A DNA stretch of 64,000 nt from Allorhizobium paknamense (GCF_030815125.1 NZ_JAUSWH010000008.1:124001-188000), one strand, 5' to 3'. Shown: positions 47,109 to 56,112, counted from the first letter of the stretch. Notes: generated by a model not told the origin, from the sequence alone. A program made the numbers and translations.

Positions 47109-49025
47109 ATGTCTGAAGCGCTGTTTCGGCTTGAAAATACCTGGCATCCGATAGAGGGAGACGAAGGCGGCGGGTTCGTTTTCGTGCTGGTCAATCTCTC
47201 GGACAAGGCTTTCTCCGGGTTCAAGCTGGCCTATACCTCGCTGACCCGTGTGAAAGCCGACCCCCGTTGTGAAAACGCTTCGTTTTTGCGCCGCCATGCG
47301 AATTTTCATCAGTTTGCCCCGCCTGAGGGTTTTGTGCTGGCGCCCGGCGCTTCCTGGCGCTTTACGGTGCGTGACCTCTGGCGTCCGGCGCACCATCGGA
47401 CCGATGGGGCCAAATCCGCCTATGTGACATTCCAAGATGGCAGTCATGCCGCCGTCAGTGTCGATGATCTGCTGCTGGAGGGCTATTCCCCGCCAGCGCC
47501 TGCTCGGCTTCTGCCGGAGGGTGAGGTCAAGGAGTCGTTCTTTCTCCTTCCCTGGCCGGCCGAGATGACGCTGACGGCTGGGGAAAGCCTGCCCGCTGCG
47601 CTTTATCCGGTGGCGGGCACATTGGTGGATGATCTGAAGGCTCTTCAAGTGGTGAACGGGCTGCATCGGCGGCTGTTTTCCGCAGCGCCTGCGATCTTTG
47701 CCCTGACGCCACACAGCCATGGTTTACCCCTGGTTTTTCAATCCGAAACCCATTTGCAGGCCGATGCCTACCGGCTGACATTCGCAGAAGCGGTGGTGCT
47801 TGCCTATGGCGGCAGCGCTGGCCGCCAATATGGGTTGACGGCGCTGGCGCAATTGCTGCATGGCGCGCGGCAGGATGCGCGGTTCCGCTTCCCGGTCTCC
47901 GGCCATATTGCCGATCATCCGCGCTATGGCTGGCGAGGCTGCCATCTGGATGTGTCGCGCCAGTTCTATCCGGCTGGGGATGTTTCCCGTCTCATCGATA
48001 TTCTGGCCTGGTTGAAGCTCAATGTTTTCCATTGGCACCTGACCGATGACGAGGCCTGGCGTCTGGAAATCAAGGCCTTTCCGCAATTGACGGAAATCGG
48101 TGCCTGCCGCGGGCCGGATGAACCGCTGCTGCCGCAACTGGGGAATGGCGCGGATCCGGTGCGCGGCTACTATACCCAGGAGGAGGTTCGCCATATCGTT
48201 GCCCATGCCGGGCGTCTTCATATCGATGTCGTGCCTGAGATCGACATTCCCGGCCATAGCACGGCGACGCTGGTGGCGCTGCCGGAGCTGACCGATGGAC
48301 AGGAAGCTCCCGACAGCTATCGTTCGATCCAGGGCTATCCCAACAATGCGCTCAATCCGGCGGTCGAATGGACCTATACCTTTCTGGGGCAGGTCTTCGA
48401 TGAAATGGTGCAACTCTTCCCGTCGAAAATCCTGCATGTCGGCGGCGACGAGGTGGCGGCCAATACCTGGATGGGATCGCCACTGGCGCTTGCCTCTATG
48501 GAAAAACATGGGCTGGATGGGACTTTCGGCCTGCAAAGCCATTTCATGAAGCGCGTGCAGGAGATGCTGCGCGCCCGTGGCAGGGAACTTGCGGGTTGGG
48601 ACGAAGTGTCCCATGGCGGCGGCGTCGATCCCAATGGCACGGTGCTTATGGCCTGGCAAAAGCCGGAGGTGGGTCTCGATCTTGCACGCCAAGGTTATGA
48701 CGTGGTGATGACACCCGGTCAGGCCTATTATCTGGACATGGTCCAGGACGATGCCTGGCAGGAGCCGGGTACGAGTTGGGCCGGCACCGTGCGGCCCGAG
48801 CACACCTACACCTATGAGGCTGTGGCGGAATTCCCGCCGGCGCTGAAGCCGAGACTGAGAGGCGTGCAGGCCTGCATCTGGTCGGAGCATTTCCTCAACC
48901 GTGATTACTTCAACCATCTGGTCTTTCCCCGCTTGCCCGCGATTGCGGAAGCGGCCTGGACACCGAAAGACCGGAAGGATTGGCTGCGTTTTGCTGCCCT
49001 GGCTCCGCTTTCTCCCCGTTATTGA
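47109..49025 (+). CDS. Family 20 beta-N-acetylhexosaminidase
   Basis: 638 residues. An N-terminal domain of about 260 residues precedes the GH20 barrel, which begins YGWRGCHLDVSRQFYP and has LKLNVFHWHLTDDEAWRLEIK, VVPEIDIPGHSTA and the catalytic pair in ILHVGGDEVAANTW. Family members release terminal GlcNAc or GalNAc through substrate-assisted catalysis. There is no signal peptide, so the enzyme is probably cytoplasmic and acts on imported oligosaccharides. It sits 25 bases after rpiR and nine before M81 copy 2. Confidence 0.94.
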   Translation: MSEALFRLENTWHPIEGDEGGGFVFVLVNLSDKAFSGFKLAYTSLTRVKADPRCENASFLRRHANFHQFAPPEGFVLAPGASWRFTVRDLWRPAHHRTDGAKSAYVTFQDGSHAAVSVDDLLLEGYSPPAPARLLPEGEVKESFFLLPWPAEMTLTAGESLPAALYPVAGTLVDDLKALQVVNGLHRRLFSAAPAIFALTPHSHGLPLVFQSETHLQADAYRLTFAEAVVLAYGGSAGRQYGLTALAQLLHGARQDARFRFPVSGHIADHPRYGWRGCHLDVSRQFYPAGDVSRLIDILAWLKLNVFHWHLTDDEAWRLEIKAFPQLTEIGACRGPDEPLLPQLGNGADPVRGYYTQEEVRHIVAHAGRLHIDVVPEIDIPGHSTATLVALPELTDGQEAPDSYRSIQGYPNNALNPAVEWTYTFLGQVFDEMVQLFPSKILHVGGDEVAANTWMGSPLALASMEKHGLDGTFGLQSHFMKRVQEMLRARGRELAGWDEVSHGGGVDPNGTVLMAWQKPEVGLDLARQGYDVVMTPGQAYYLDMVQDDAWQEPGTSWAGTVRPEHTYTYEAVAEFPPALKPRLRGVQACIWSEHFLNRDYFNHLVFPRLPAIAEAAWTPKDRKDWLRFAALAPLSPRY

Positions 49026-49034
49026 GGTCTCTCC

Positions 49035-50483
49035 ATGGCTTTGCGCATTGCTGTTGGCGGTATTCATACCGAGTGTTCCACATCGTCGCCGGTGCTGATG
49101 CATGCGGAGGATTTTCGGGTATTGCGCGGACCTTATCTTCTGGCGGCGGACTATTTCAGCTTTCTGCCGGAAGGGCAGGGGATCGATCTGTTTGCGCTTC
49201 TACATGCTCGTGCCGTGCCCGGTGGGCCGGTGGCACGGGAAACCTATGAGACATTCAAGCAGGAGTTCCTGCAGCGGCTCTCCGAGGCCTTGCCGCTCGA
49301 CGGCCTATATCTTGCCATGCATGGCGCCATGAAGGTGGACGGCATGGACGATGCCGAAGGGGACTGGATTGCCGCCGCCCGCACCCTGGTGGGGCCAGAT
49401 TGTGTTGTGGCAGCAAGCTACGACCTGCATGGCAATGTCACCCAGAGGATTATTGACCAGCTCGATATCTTCGCGGCCTATCGCACGGCACCGCATATCG
49501 ATGTGCGGGAAACCATGCAGCGTGCCTGGTCGATGCTGTTGAAATCGCTTGAGAGTGGCGTGCGCCCGGGAGTGGTTTGGGCCCCCATCCCGGTGCTGAT
49601 GCCGGGGGAGCGGAGCTCCACCGAGGATGAGCCCGCCCGCTCGCTCTATGCCGCCCTGCCGCGCCATGACCAGCGCGCCGGCATCTGGGATGCGAATATC
49701 ATGGTGGGCTATGTCTGGGCGGATGAGCCGCGTGCCACGGCCTGCGCAGTGGTCACGGCCACCAACCGTGATGAGGCAGCAAAAATTGCGGCGGAACTTG
49801 CCGAGGCCTATTGGCAGGCACGCGCTGATTTTCGCTTCGGCCCGGTCACTGGCCCTCTGGAGGATATGCTGGACCTGGCTGAGAAGGCCGAGACACGACC
49901 CGTCATTCTCGCAGATTCCGGCGACAACCCAACTGGCGGCGGGGTAGGTGACAGGGCGGACGTGCTGAAGGCCCTGCTTGCTCGTGGCTTCGAAGGGGCG
50001 GTGCTGGGCGGGATCACCGACAGACCTGCGATAGAGGCCTGCTTTGCCGCAGGTGAAGGCGCGGAACTCAAGGTGAAGATCGGCGGCTCCCTTGATCCGA
50101 AAAGCCCGTCTATCGAAGCCACCGCGAAGGTCGTGCGTTTGGATGATCCGGGTGCGGCGTCGGACCGGCAGGCAGTGATCGCAATCGGTGGTGTGACGGT
50201 CATTCTGGCGGCCAAACGCAGGCCTTATCATAATATTGCCGATTTCACCCGCCACGGCATTGATCCGAAAACTGTGCGCCTGCTTGTCGTAAAGTCCGGC
50301 TATCTGTCTCCTGAATTGCAGCCCATTGCCAATCCCAATCTGATGGCCTTGACCGATGGGGTGATCAATCAGGATATCGAAGCTCTGCCGAACACAAGGC
50401 GGCGCCAGCCGATCTATCCTTTCACCCGGGATTTTTCCTTTGAACCGCGTCCGTTTGCCTCTGCCCGCTGGGCGGAGAAGTAG
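49035..50483 (+). CDS. M81 (MlrC-like) family protein, copy 2
   Basis: 482 residues. MlrC-family blocks: GGIHTECSTSSPVLM, YLAMHGAMKVDGMDDAEGDWI, SYDLHGNVTQRIID, YRTAPHIDVRETM and ILADSGDNPTGGGVGDRADVLKALL. It differs from copy 1 at matching motifs (DLHGN against DPHSH; HTECST against TETNSFS), so the two are old paralogues or separate acquisitions and may have distinct substrates. No signal peptide. Encoded directly after the GH20 gene and probably translationally linked to it. Confidence 0.88.
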   Translation: MALRIAVGGIHTECSTSSPVLMHAEDFRVLRGPYLLAADYFSFLPEGQGIDLFALLHARAVPGGPVARETYETFKQEFLQRLSEALPLDGLYLAMHGAMKVDGMDDAEGDWIAAARTLVGPDCVVAASYDLHGNVTQRIIDQLDIFAAYRTAPHIDVRETMQRAWSMLLKSLESGVRPGVVWAPIPVLMPGERSSTEDEPARSLYAALPRHDQRAGIWDANIMVGYVWADEPRATACAVVTATNRDEAAKIAAELAEAYWQARADFRFGPVTGPLEDMLDLAEKAETRPVILADSGDNPTGGGVGDRADVLKALLARGFEGAVLGGITDRPAIEACFAAGEGAELKVKIGGSLDPKSPSIEATAKVVRLDDPGAASDRQAVIAIGGVTVILAAKRRPYHNIADFTRHGIDPKTVRLLVVKSGYLSPELQPIANPNLMALTDGVINQDIEALPNTRRRQPIYPFTRDFSFEPRPFASARWAEK

Positions 50484-50566
50484 GCAGGCCGAGACTGACG
50501 ATCCCTCTTCTTCAGACAACTCCCTTCCGCGGTCTTCGGCGGCGGAAGGATGCAAAGCCCCAGATC

Positions 50567-51784
50567 ATGCTGTCCACCCTTTCGCTCATCGTGCGCAATC
50601 CCGGCATTCGGGTGAGCGCCATTGCCATTTTTTTCTTCGGGCTTTCGGGCGCGACGACATCACCTTACATGTCGATTATTGGTATCCATGAGCTTGGGCT
50701 GACGGATGCGCATTATTCGCTGCTGATTTTTGCTGCGTCCTGCGTCAATGTTGCCGCCAGTATTTTCGTCGGTATCGCTGCCGATCGCATGGGGCATTTT
50801 CGCCGTCCGATGATTTTGCTCAGCCTTTTCGGCGTCATCGGTTACGGCATTATTTTCCTCTTGCCGCGCGCCGGTATTTTTGTCGCGGCGGCACTGGTGC
50901 TGCTGCCGGTTTACAATGCGCTCAACTCACTGATCTTTGCCAATGTCCGGGCGGCCTCGCAGGGCATGGCGGTGCGGGACCTGATTGCCGTGAACTCCGG
51001 AGTGCGGGCTGTGATTTCCGCATCCTGGGTGCTTGTGCCGGGCATGGTGGGATTTCTGCTGGCGGGCAGCCCCAGCATGTTGCCTGCCTTTTTACTGGCA
51101 AGCTTCGGGGGGCTGATCTGCTGCCTGTTGTTCACCTTTGCCTTGCCAAAGGCCACAACGCAACGGACGAATGAAGCGCATTATGCGCTGTGGGCCTCAC
51201 TGAGCAAGATCCTGTCGGCTACGCTGCTTCTGCGGGTTTTCGCGGTGGCGCTGATCTCCGCCACCATGCAGATGAGCGGTATTGTGCTGCCGCTGGTCAT
51301 GACCGGGCCTGCCCATGGTACGACCGGGGATGTGGGCATTGTTGTTGGCATGATCGCCTTTCTTGAAATTCCCTTCATCGTCTTCTGGGGCGTGGTCGAG
51401 CGGCGAAGCTCCAGCATTTTCACGCTCGGCATGGGCGCACTGTTTTACTGCCTGTACCTGCTGCTGCTTGGTTTTGCGCATGCACCAGAGCATGTCTATC
51501 TGTTGACATTGCTGGCCGGGCTCGGTGCTGCTGCGATCATCTCCGTGCCGATCACCTATCTGCAAAACCTGATTGCCGATCGCGCCGGACTTGGCAGCTC
51601 GCTGATTGCCGTGAATGTTTTTCTGAGCGGCGGGTTAAGCTCGCTGCTGTTTGCCTTGGGAACGGCGATCAGCGATTATTCCGGAACGGCGAGGCTTGGG
51701 GCGCTCTCGGGCCTATGCGGTATTGCGCTGTTGCTGTGGCTTGATGGGCGGCAGGCAGCCCTCCCATGGGTAAAGAGGATATAG
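50567..51784 (+). CDS. MFS transporter (sugar efflux/SetA-like)
   Basis: 405 residues, twelve predicted membrane spans. The early FFFGLSGATTSPYMSIIGIHELGLTDAHYSLLIFAAS, then GIAADRMGHFRRPMILLSL between spans 2 and 3, is the MFS pattern, closest in layout to the sugar efflux transporter family. In this operon it could export surplus sugar or a by-product, or import a substrate. It follows M81 copy 2 by 83 bases and precedes cutC by three. Confidence 0.85.
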   Translation: MLSTLSLIVRNPGIRVSAIAIFFFGLSGATTSPYMSIIGIHELGLTDAHYSLLIFAASCVNVAASIFVGIAADRMGHFRRPMILLSLFGVIGYGIIFLLPRAGIFVAAALVLLPVYNALNSLIFANVRAASQGMAVRDLIAVNSGVRAVISASWVLVPGMVGFLLAGSPSMLPAFLLASFGGLICCLLFTFALPKATTQRTNEAHYALWASLSKILSATLLLRVFAVALISATMQMSGIVLPLVMTGPAHGTTGDVGIVVGMIAFLEIPFIVFWGVVERRSSSIFTLGMGALFYCLYLLLLGFAHAPEHVYLLTLLAGLGAAAIISVPITYLQNLIADRAGLGSSLIAVNVFLSGGLSSLLFALGTAISDYSGTARLGALSGLCGIALLLWLDGRQAALPWVKRI

Positions 51785-51787
51785 GGC

Positions 51788-52558
51788 ATGGGGACAAGGG
51801 CAGGAAACTCGATACTGGAAGTGTGCGTCGATAGCGCCGAGGGACTGCTCGCGGCCGTTCAAGGCGGGGCGGATCGCATTGAGCTTTGCGCCGCGCTCGA
51901 TTGCGGTGGATTGACACCAACGGTGGGGCTGATGCGGCTTGCCGCAAGGCAGCCCGTACCCTGTTTTGCAATGATTAGACCAAGAGCGGGAGACTTCGTG
52001 TTTTCGGCTGCAGATAAGGACGTCATGCTCGCCGACATCGAAGCCGTGCGTCAGCTAGGCCTTGCAGGCGTGGTGCTTGGTGCCTTGCAGCCAGACCGAC
52101 GGCTGGATGAGCCCTTGCTGCGCGATATGATGATCGCAGCGCAGGGCCTGGGTACGACACTGCATCGCGCGTTCGATCTTGTACCGGATCTGTCGGAAGC
52201 GTTGGAAACCGCAATGTTTTTAGGGTTCGGGCGGATTTTGACCTCCGGCGGCAGGCAAGCGGCACCGGAGGCATTAGACGTCTTTGCCACATTGCAGGAT
52301 AGGGCTAAAAACAAGATCGCGTTGATGCCGGGCGGAGGGATGAGGCCAGAGCATGTGCCCGCTTTTCATGCTTTGGGCATCCGGCAGTTTCACGCCTCTT
52401 GCCGGAAAAAGCTTGCGATTGTTGACGAGCTTGTTCGGTCGGGATTTGCCGCGCAATCGGCGGGCGAAACCAGCGTTGAGACCGTCACTGCTTTCCGCCA
52501 GGCGCTTTCGGTCGCGGATAATATCTCAAATTCGCAGAGCGGGAACGTGACGCTTTAA
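51788..52558 (+). CDS. cutC: CutC family protein
   Basis: 256 residues, a TIM-barrel protein of the CutC family: LEVCVDSAEGLLAAVQGGADRIELCAALDCGGLTPTVGLM, PCFAMIRPRAGDFVFS, GLAGVVLGALQPDRRLD, TLHRAFDLVPD and GGGMRPEHVPAF. The name comes from a proposed role in copper handling in E. coli that is not firmly supported. Its place as the last gene of a GH20/M81 operon, with no copper gene nearby, favours an enzymatic role in sugar metabolism. The beginning MGTRAGNSILEV could also start at a later codon. Confidence 0.88.
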   Translation: MGTRAGNSILEVCVDSAEGLLAAVQGGADRIELCAALDCGGLTPTVGLMRLAARQPVPCFAMIRPRAGDFVFSAADKDVMLADIEAVRQLGLAGVVLGALQPDRRLDEPLLRDMMIAAQGLGTTLHRAFDLVPDLSEALETAMFLGFGRILTSGGRQAAPEALDVFATLQDRAKNKIALMPGGGMRPEHVPAFHALGIRQFHASCRKKLAIVDELVRSGFAAQSAGETSVETVTAFRQALSVADNISNSQSGNVTL

Positions 52559-52910
52559 CTTATGGATGATGAAGATTCACCAGTGAGGATGTTGCTTTTG
52601 CTTTCCTGTTGGAAGGCTTTGTCAGCCTCATGATTTTCCGGTGTTTTCCTTGGGATTTGCAGCCTTTATTTGTCCTTCGGATAATCTTCAATCCTTGGGG
52701 GGTTATAGTTTTCACGTTTCTAATTTTTTAAGGCTCTGTCGTTTATAGTGGGTATAGCGGTGAAGTGAATCCAGCGTGCCGCAGGATTGACCGGCTAAGG
52801 TTCGTTTCAGGACGCAGGTTTCCGTCTCGCGGCCCCGGCTGTACCGAAGCACCGAGACCGGACAGGAACTTTGAGATCGGCTTAACCGAGCCGCATATGG
52901 GAGATAGCAG
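52559..52910. other. AT-rich gap and leader before cheW
   Basis: 352 bases without a gene. The first 200 bases are clearly lower in GC than the surroundings, with a TATAGT-like hexamer at about 52744; the last 120 are GC-rich, with GTCTCG...CGAGAC arms around 52830-52860 that could form a leader hairpin. Nothing else is recognised. Confidence 0.5.
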
Positions 52911-53381
52911 ATGACGTCTTTTGTTGGTCAGGCAGATGCGCTGGAAATCATCGCCTTCCGTCTTCATAATCAGGAATTCTGCGTCAAGACGACTTCGATC
53001 CGCGAAATTCGCGGCTGGGCGCCGGTGACGCCCATTCCGCATGCCCCTTATGAAGTCATCGGCGTGATGAACCTGCGCGGCACCGTGATCCCGATCGTGG
53101 ATCTGGCCGTGAAGCTTGGCATGGCCAGCACTGAAGCCAGCGAGCGCAGCGCCATCGTCGTCACCGATGTCAATGGCATGACCATTGGCCTCCTGGTAGA
53201 TGGCGTTTCGGATATTCTCACCGTTCCGGGCGACCGTCTTCAGCCGCTGCCGCAGGCCACCGGTCCGAGCGCTGCATTTTCCGATGGCATCATTGCCCAG
53301 GGGCAAAGCATGATCTGCTTCCTTAATCTGGAGCGCATGTTCGGTGCCGATGACCCATCCGAATGGGGCATGGTTGCCTGA
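52911..53381 (+). CDS. cheW: CheW-type chemotaxis adaptor (orphan)
   Basis: 156 residues of the CheW fold: DALEIIAFRLHNQEFCVKTTSIREIRGWAPVTPIPHAPYEVIGVMNLRGTVIPIVDL, SAIVVTDVNGMTIGLLVDGVSDIL and MICFLNLERMF. CheW couples chemoreceptors to the CheA kinase. No other chemotaxis gene is in the window; it may serve the main che system from a distance. Confidence 0.93.
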   Translation: MTSFVGQADALEIIAFRLHNQEFCVKTTSIREIRGWAPVTPIPHAPYEVIGVMNLRGTVIPIVDLAVKLGMASTEASERSAIVVTDVNGMTIGLLVDGVSDILTVPGDRLQPLPQATGPSAAFSDGIIAQGQSMICFLNLERMFGADDPSEWGMVA

Positions 53382-53405
53382 TCCATTTCAGATAACGTGA
53401 CTTGA

Positions 53406-53439
53406 AAACCTTCAGCGAACTTAGGTTTGCTGAGGGTTT
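53406..53439. terminator. Terminator between cheW and the thioesterase gene
   Basis: Arms AAACCTTCAGC and GCTGAGGGTTT (one G-T pair) around 12 bases. A-rich and T-rich ends allow both convergent genes to use it. Confidence 0.7.
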
Positions 53440-53458
53440 ACCTGTTATTTGATGCCCA

Positions 53459-53842
53459 TCAGGATGGATCGACGGCCCGTGGTTTCCCCTGTTCATCAAG
53501 GGCAACCATGATGAAATGCGCATCCGTCACCTTCTGGCGTTCCTGCGAATATTGCCGCCGAACCCAGCATTCTACGTAGAGGGTGAGTGAGGTGCGGCCG
53601 ACCTGCGTGACGCTGGTATAGACGCAAAGCGTATCTCCCACCTTGACCGGTCGCTTGAAGCTCACTTCCTTGACTGCGGCGGTGACGGTGCGGCCTTTCG
53701 CGCGCTCCGCCGAGCGTATGCCTGCGGCGGCATCCATTTGTGCGAGAACCCAGCCGCCGAAAATATCGCCTGCCGGGTTTGTATCTGCGGGCATGGCCAA
53801 TGTGCGCAGTGTCAGTTCGCCCTGCGGCTCTTCCAGGTTCAT
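53459..53842 (-). CDS. Acyl-CoA thioesterase (YciA-like hotdog)
   Basis: 127 residues from the ATG at 53842, preceded by AAGAGGA. The hotdog fold shows TLRTLAMPADTNPAGDIFGGWVLAQMDAAAGIRSAERAKGRTVTAAVKEVSFKRPVKVGDTLCVYT, with the catalytic Asp in NPAGDIFGG. It hydrolyses acyl-CoA thioesters in the cytoplasm. A longer in-frame reading runs into the hairpin cluster and is rejected. Confidence 0.92.
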   Translation of the reverse strand: MNLEEPQGELTLRTLAMPADTNPAGDIFGGWVLAQMDAAAGIRSAERAKGRTVTAAVKEVSFKRPVKVGDTLCVYTSVTQVGRTSLTLYVECWVRRQYSQERQKVTDAHFIMVALDEQGKPRAVDPS

Positions 53843-53880
53843 TCCTCTTACCTCGTGCACGGTACAGCAGCACCTTATAC

Positions 53881-53914
53881 CAAGGCTCGAAGATGCTAAC
53901 GCATCCTCGCCTTG
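53881..53914. repeat. Hairpin 1 of the mosaic cluster
   Basis: Outer arms CAAGG / CCTTG and inner arms CGAAGATGC / GCATCCTCG (one mismatch) around TAAC. First of four consecutive inverted repeats between 53881 and 54053. Confidence 0.7.
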
Positions 53915-53920
53915 AAGAAA

Positions 53921-53963
53921 TTTCGAATATCTCAACTGCATCAGAGGCTTGAGATATTCGAAA
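53921..53963. repeat. Hairpin 2 of the mosaic cluster
   Basis: A 15-bp perfect stem TTTCGAATATCTCAA / TTGAGATATTCGAAA with a 13-base loop. Confidence 0.75.
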
Positions 53964-53967
53964 AGGG

Positions 53968-54002
53968 AATATGAAGAGTCATTTTCAATGACTCTTCATA
54001 TT
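53968..54002. repeat. Hairpin 3 of the mosaic cluster
   Basis: A 16-bp perfect stem (AATATGAAGAGTCATT and its complement) around TTC. It precedes palindrome copy B by seven bases, just as the hairpin at 30606 precedes copy A. Confidence 0.75.
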
Positions 54003-54009
54003 ATATCTG

Positions 54010-54053
54010 CGGCATAATGCCTTCAATTGTTTCCGATTTAAGGAATTATGCCG
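54010..54053. repeat. Palindromic intergenic element, copy B
   Basis: Outer arms CGGCATAAT / ATTATGCCG; the right side CCGATTTAAGGAATTATGC is identical to copy A, while the left inner arm has decayed. Both copies are followed by AACGG. Confidence 0.75.
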
Positions 54054-54137
54054 CGAACGGCGATGTTCGGCGGTTTAAACAGTTTGGGCCTGGATTGAAA
54101 AGAAAAACGTGGAAAGGAGCCTTTCGGGATGGGGGGG

Positions 54138-54770
54138 TCAGTCTCGCTTCAAAAACGCATTCAGCCGGTCAAGATAGGCGTCGAAAATCACCACCATATC
54201 CGTGCTCTGCGGAAAGCGGAGCCACAGCATTTGCAACCCGTCCATCATCGCGATGATTTCGCTGGCGAGAGATTGCGGATCGGTATCGTCACGAATTTCC
54301 TTTTCATCGATAGCTTGATGAATGGAGTGAGCGAGGCGATCCCGCAAATCCAGCGTTCGTTTGTGGAACCAGGCCTTGGCGGGGTGGTTTTCCAGCAGGC
54401 TCTCGGCATTCATCAGCGAAAATGCCCTGATGGTCTCCGGGATTTCGACATTGCGCCGGTTGATTTCCTTGAGAGCGGCCAGAAAATCATCCCAATGGGG
54501 TATCGGGTCCGGGACCAAATGAACGGTCGCCTGATCGCGCTTGTCCAGAACGGCCAGCAACAGCTCCACCTTTGTCGGAAAATAATGTGTCAATCCGGCA
54601 ACCGAGAGGCCGACCTCCTCGGCGATCATGGTGAAGGATGTTGCGTGAAAGCCGTTCTTGAGAAACAGCCTGACGGAGGCTTCAAGGATGGCTTCCCGCC
54701 GCTCACACCCGGCCAGTTTCTTTTTGCTGCGCGGGCGGGTATTCGGGGAGGGAGATTTTTCTAAAGGCAT
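54138..54770 (-). CDS. TetR family transcriptional regulator
   Basis: 210 residues. After a basic head, the HTH reads REAILEASVRLFLKNGFHATSFTMIAEEVGLSVAGLTHYFPTKVELLLAVL, followed by a BetI-like all-helical effector domain. It starts 168 bases from the end of a Gfo/Idh gene on the same strand. No divergent partner is visible, so its targets may be elsewhere or itself. Confidence 0.85.
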   Translation of the reverse strand: MPLEKSPSPNTRPRSKKKLAGCERREAILEASVRLFLKNGFHATSFTMIAEEVGLSVAGLTHYFPTKVELLLAVLDKRDQATVHLVPDPIPHWDDFLAALKEINRRNVEIPETIRAFSLMNAESLLENHPAKAWFHKRTLDLRDRLAHSIHQAIDEKEIRDDTDPQSLASEIIAMMDGLQMLWLRFPQSTDMVVIFDAYLDRLNAFLKRD

Positions 54771-54938
54771 GCGGAATCCTGAAACAGCTTACGTCATCAA
54801 AAGTGATGGCGTAACGCTGAATGATTCCCGTAACAGGAACAATGCGCGTTTCCGCTATGAGCCGAAGAAAGTCTGCCTTACCTCATCGGATTACCGGGTT
54901 TTTCCTCTGCAACTGGTGAAAATCAGGAAGGGTTATGG

Positions 54939-56069
54939 TTACGGCGTGACCCAGCATCGATCCTGGAAGGACCGTGCCATAGCGTGAATGCTGCGCTCGA
55001 TCCGCAACCCATCCTCAAAACCGATGATATGCGCCGACTGCCCCTGAACTGCAGACAGAAGTTCCCTGCATTCGATGACTTTGAGGTCGTTGAAGCCAAG
55101 GCCGTGACCCGGGGCCGGGATGAAACGGCCATAGGGCGCATGCTGCGGACCGGCAAGAATGGTGCGGAAGCCTGCAGTTTCAGCAGGACCTTCAGCTTGA
55201 TAAAGCTGAAACTCGTTCATCCGCTCCTGATCATAGAGAATAGACCCCTTCGAGCCGTAGATCTGCAGGGCAATGCGACCCTTTCTGCCCCAGGCGCTGC
55301 GGTTTGCGGCGAGAAGTGCCGAAATATTGCCTTCCAGTCGCATCAGGACGTTGGCAATGTCATGATTTTCCACTGCCCGCTGCCCACCCTCCTTCAAGGG
55401 CCGATGCTCGTAAGGCTTCGCCATGTCGCACGTCACGGCGGTGACGTGGCCGAAGAGCGTGAAGAGCAGCGACAGCGGATGCACCGCAAAATCGTCCAGC
55501 GCCCCATAGCCGGAACTCGCCTCGCTTTTCCAATAGAAAGGCTGGGCGGGATTGGCCATGAAATCCTCATCCATCTCCACGCGAACATGGTTGACGGCGC
55601 CGATTGCCCCTTGATCCAGAAGCGCCTTGATCTGCCGGATCAGCGGGTTCTGGATATAGTTATAGCCCATCGCGGCAACCCGGCCGGAGGCCTGAGCGGC
55701 GGCCAGCATGGCTTCCGCTTGCTCAAGCCGCGGTGCCATCGGCTTTTCACACCAGACATGCTTGCCAGCTTGAAGGGCGGCAATGGCCATTTCAGGATGA
55801 AAGGCGTTCGGCGTGGTGATGGAGATGACGTTGATATCGGGATTGGACAGAAGGTCCCGCCAGTTGGCTGTATGACTGGCGAAGCCGAATTCCCGCGCCT
55901 TCTGCTTTGCCAGATCGTCATTGATCTCGGCCAGCGCCACCAGCGACGGCTTTTCGATATCGCCAAACACGCTTGCCACGTTGTTCCAGGCCAGGGCGTG
56001 GCATTTTCCCATATAGCCGGTGCCGATCAGGCCAACACCCAGCGGCTTGCCATCATGAGCGGATGTCAT
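54939..56069 (-). CDS. Gfo/Idh/MocA family dehydrogenase, probably inositol-related
   Basis: 376 residues. Cofactor motif GVGLIGTGYMGKCHALAW, conserved VWCEKPMAPR, and the catalytic region SSGYGALDDFAVHPLSLLFTLFGHV with Asp and His. It is the last gene of the CUT2 transporter unit on this strand, 148 bases after the permease with a palindromic repeat in between. The predicted ligand of that transporter suggests an inositol, inosose or related cyclitol substrate, but a glycoside or sugar is also possible. Confidence 0.85.
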   Translation of the reverse strand: MTSAHDGKPLGVGLIGTGYMGKCHALAWNNVASVFGDIEKPSLVALAEINDDLAKQKAREFGFASHTANWRDLLSNPDINVISITTPNAFHPEMAIAALQAGKHVWCEKPMAPRLEQAEAMLAAAQASGRVAAMGYNYIQNPLIRQIKALLDQGAIGAVNHVRVEMDEDFMANPAQPFYWKSEASSGYGALDDFAVHPLSLLFTLFGHVTAVTCDMAKPYEHRPLKEGGQRAVENHDIANVLMRLEGNISALLAANRSAWGRKGRIALQIYGSKGSILYDQERMNEFQLYQAEGPAETAGFRTILAGPQHAPYGRFIPAPGHGLGFNDLKVIECRELLSAVQGQSAHIIGFEDGLRIERSIHAMARSFQDRCWVTP

Positions 56070-56112
56070 CAGTCATTCCTTGAATTAGAGGGCGATGTCC
56101 AGGTGGCACAAG

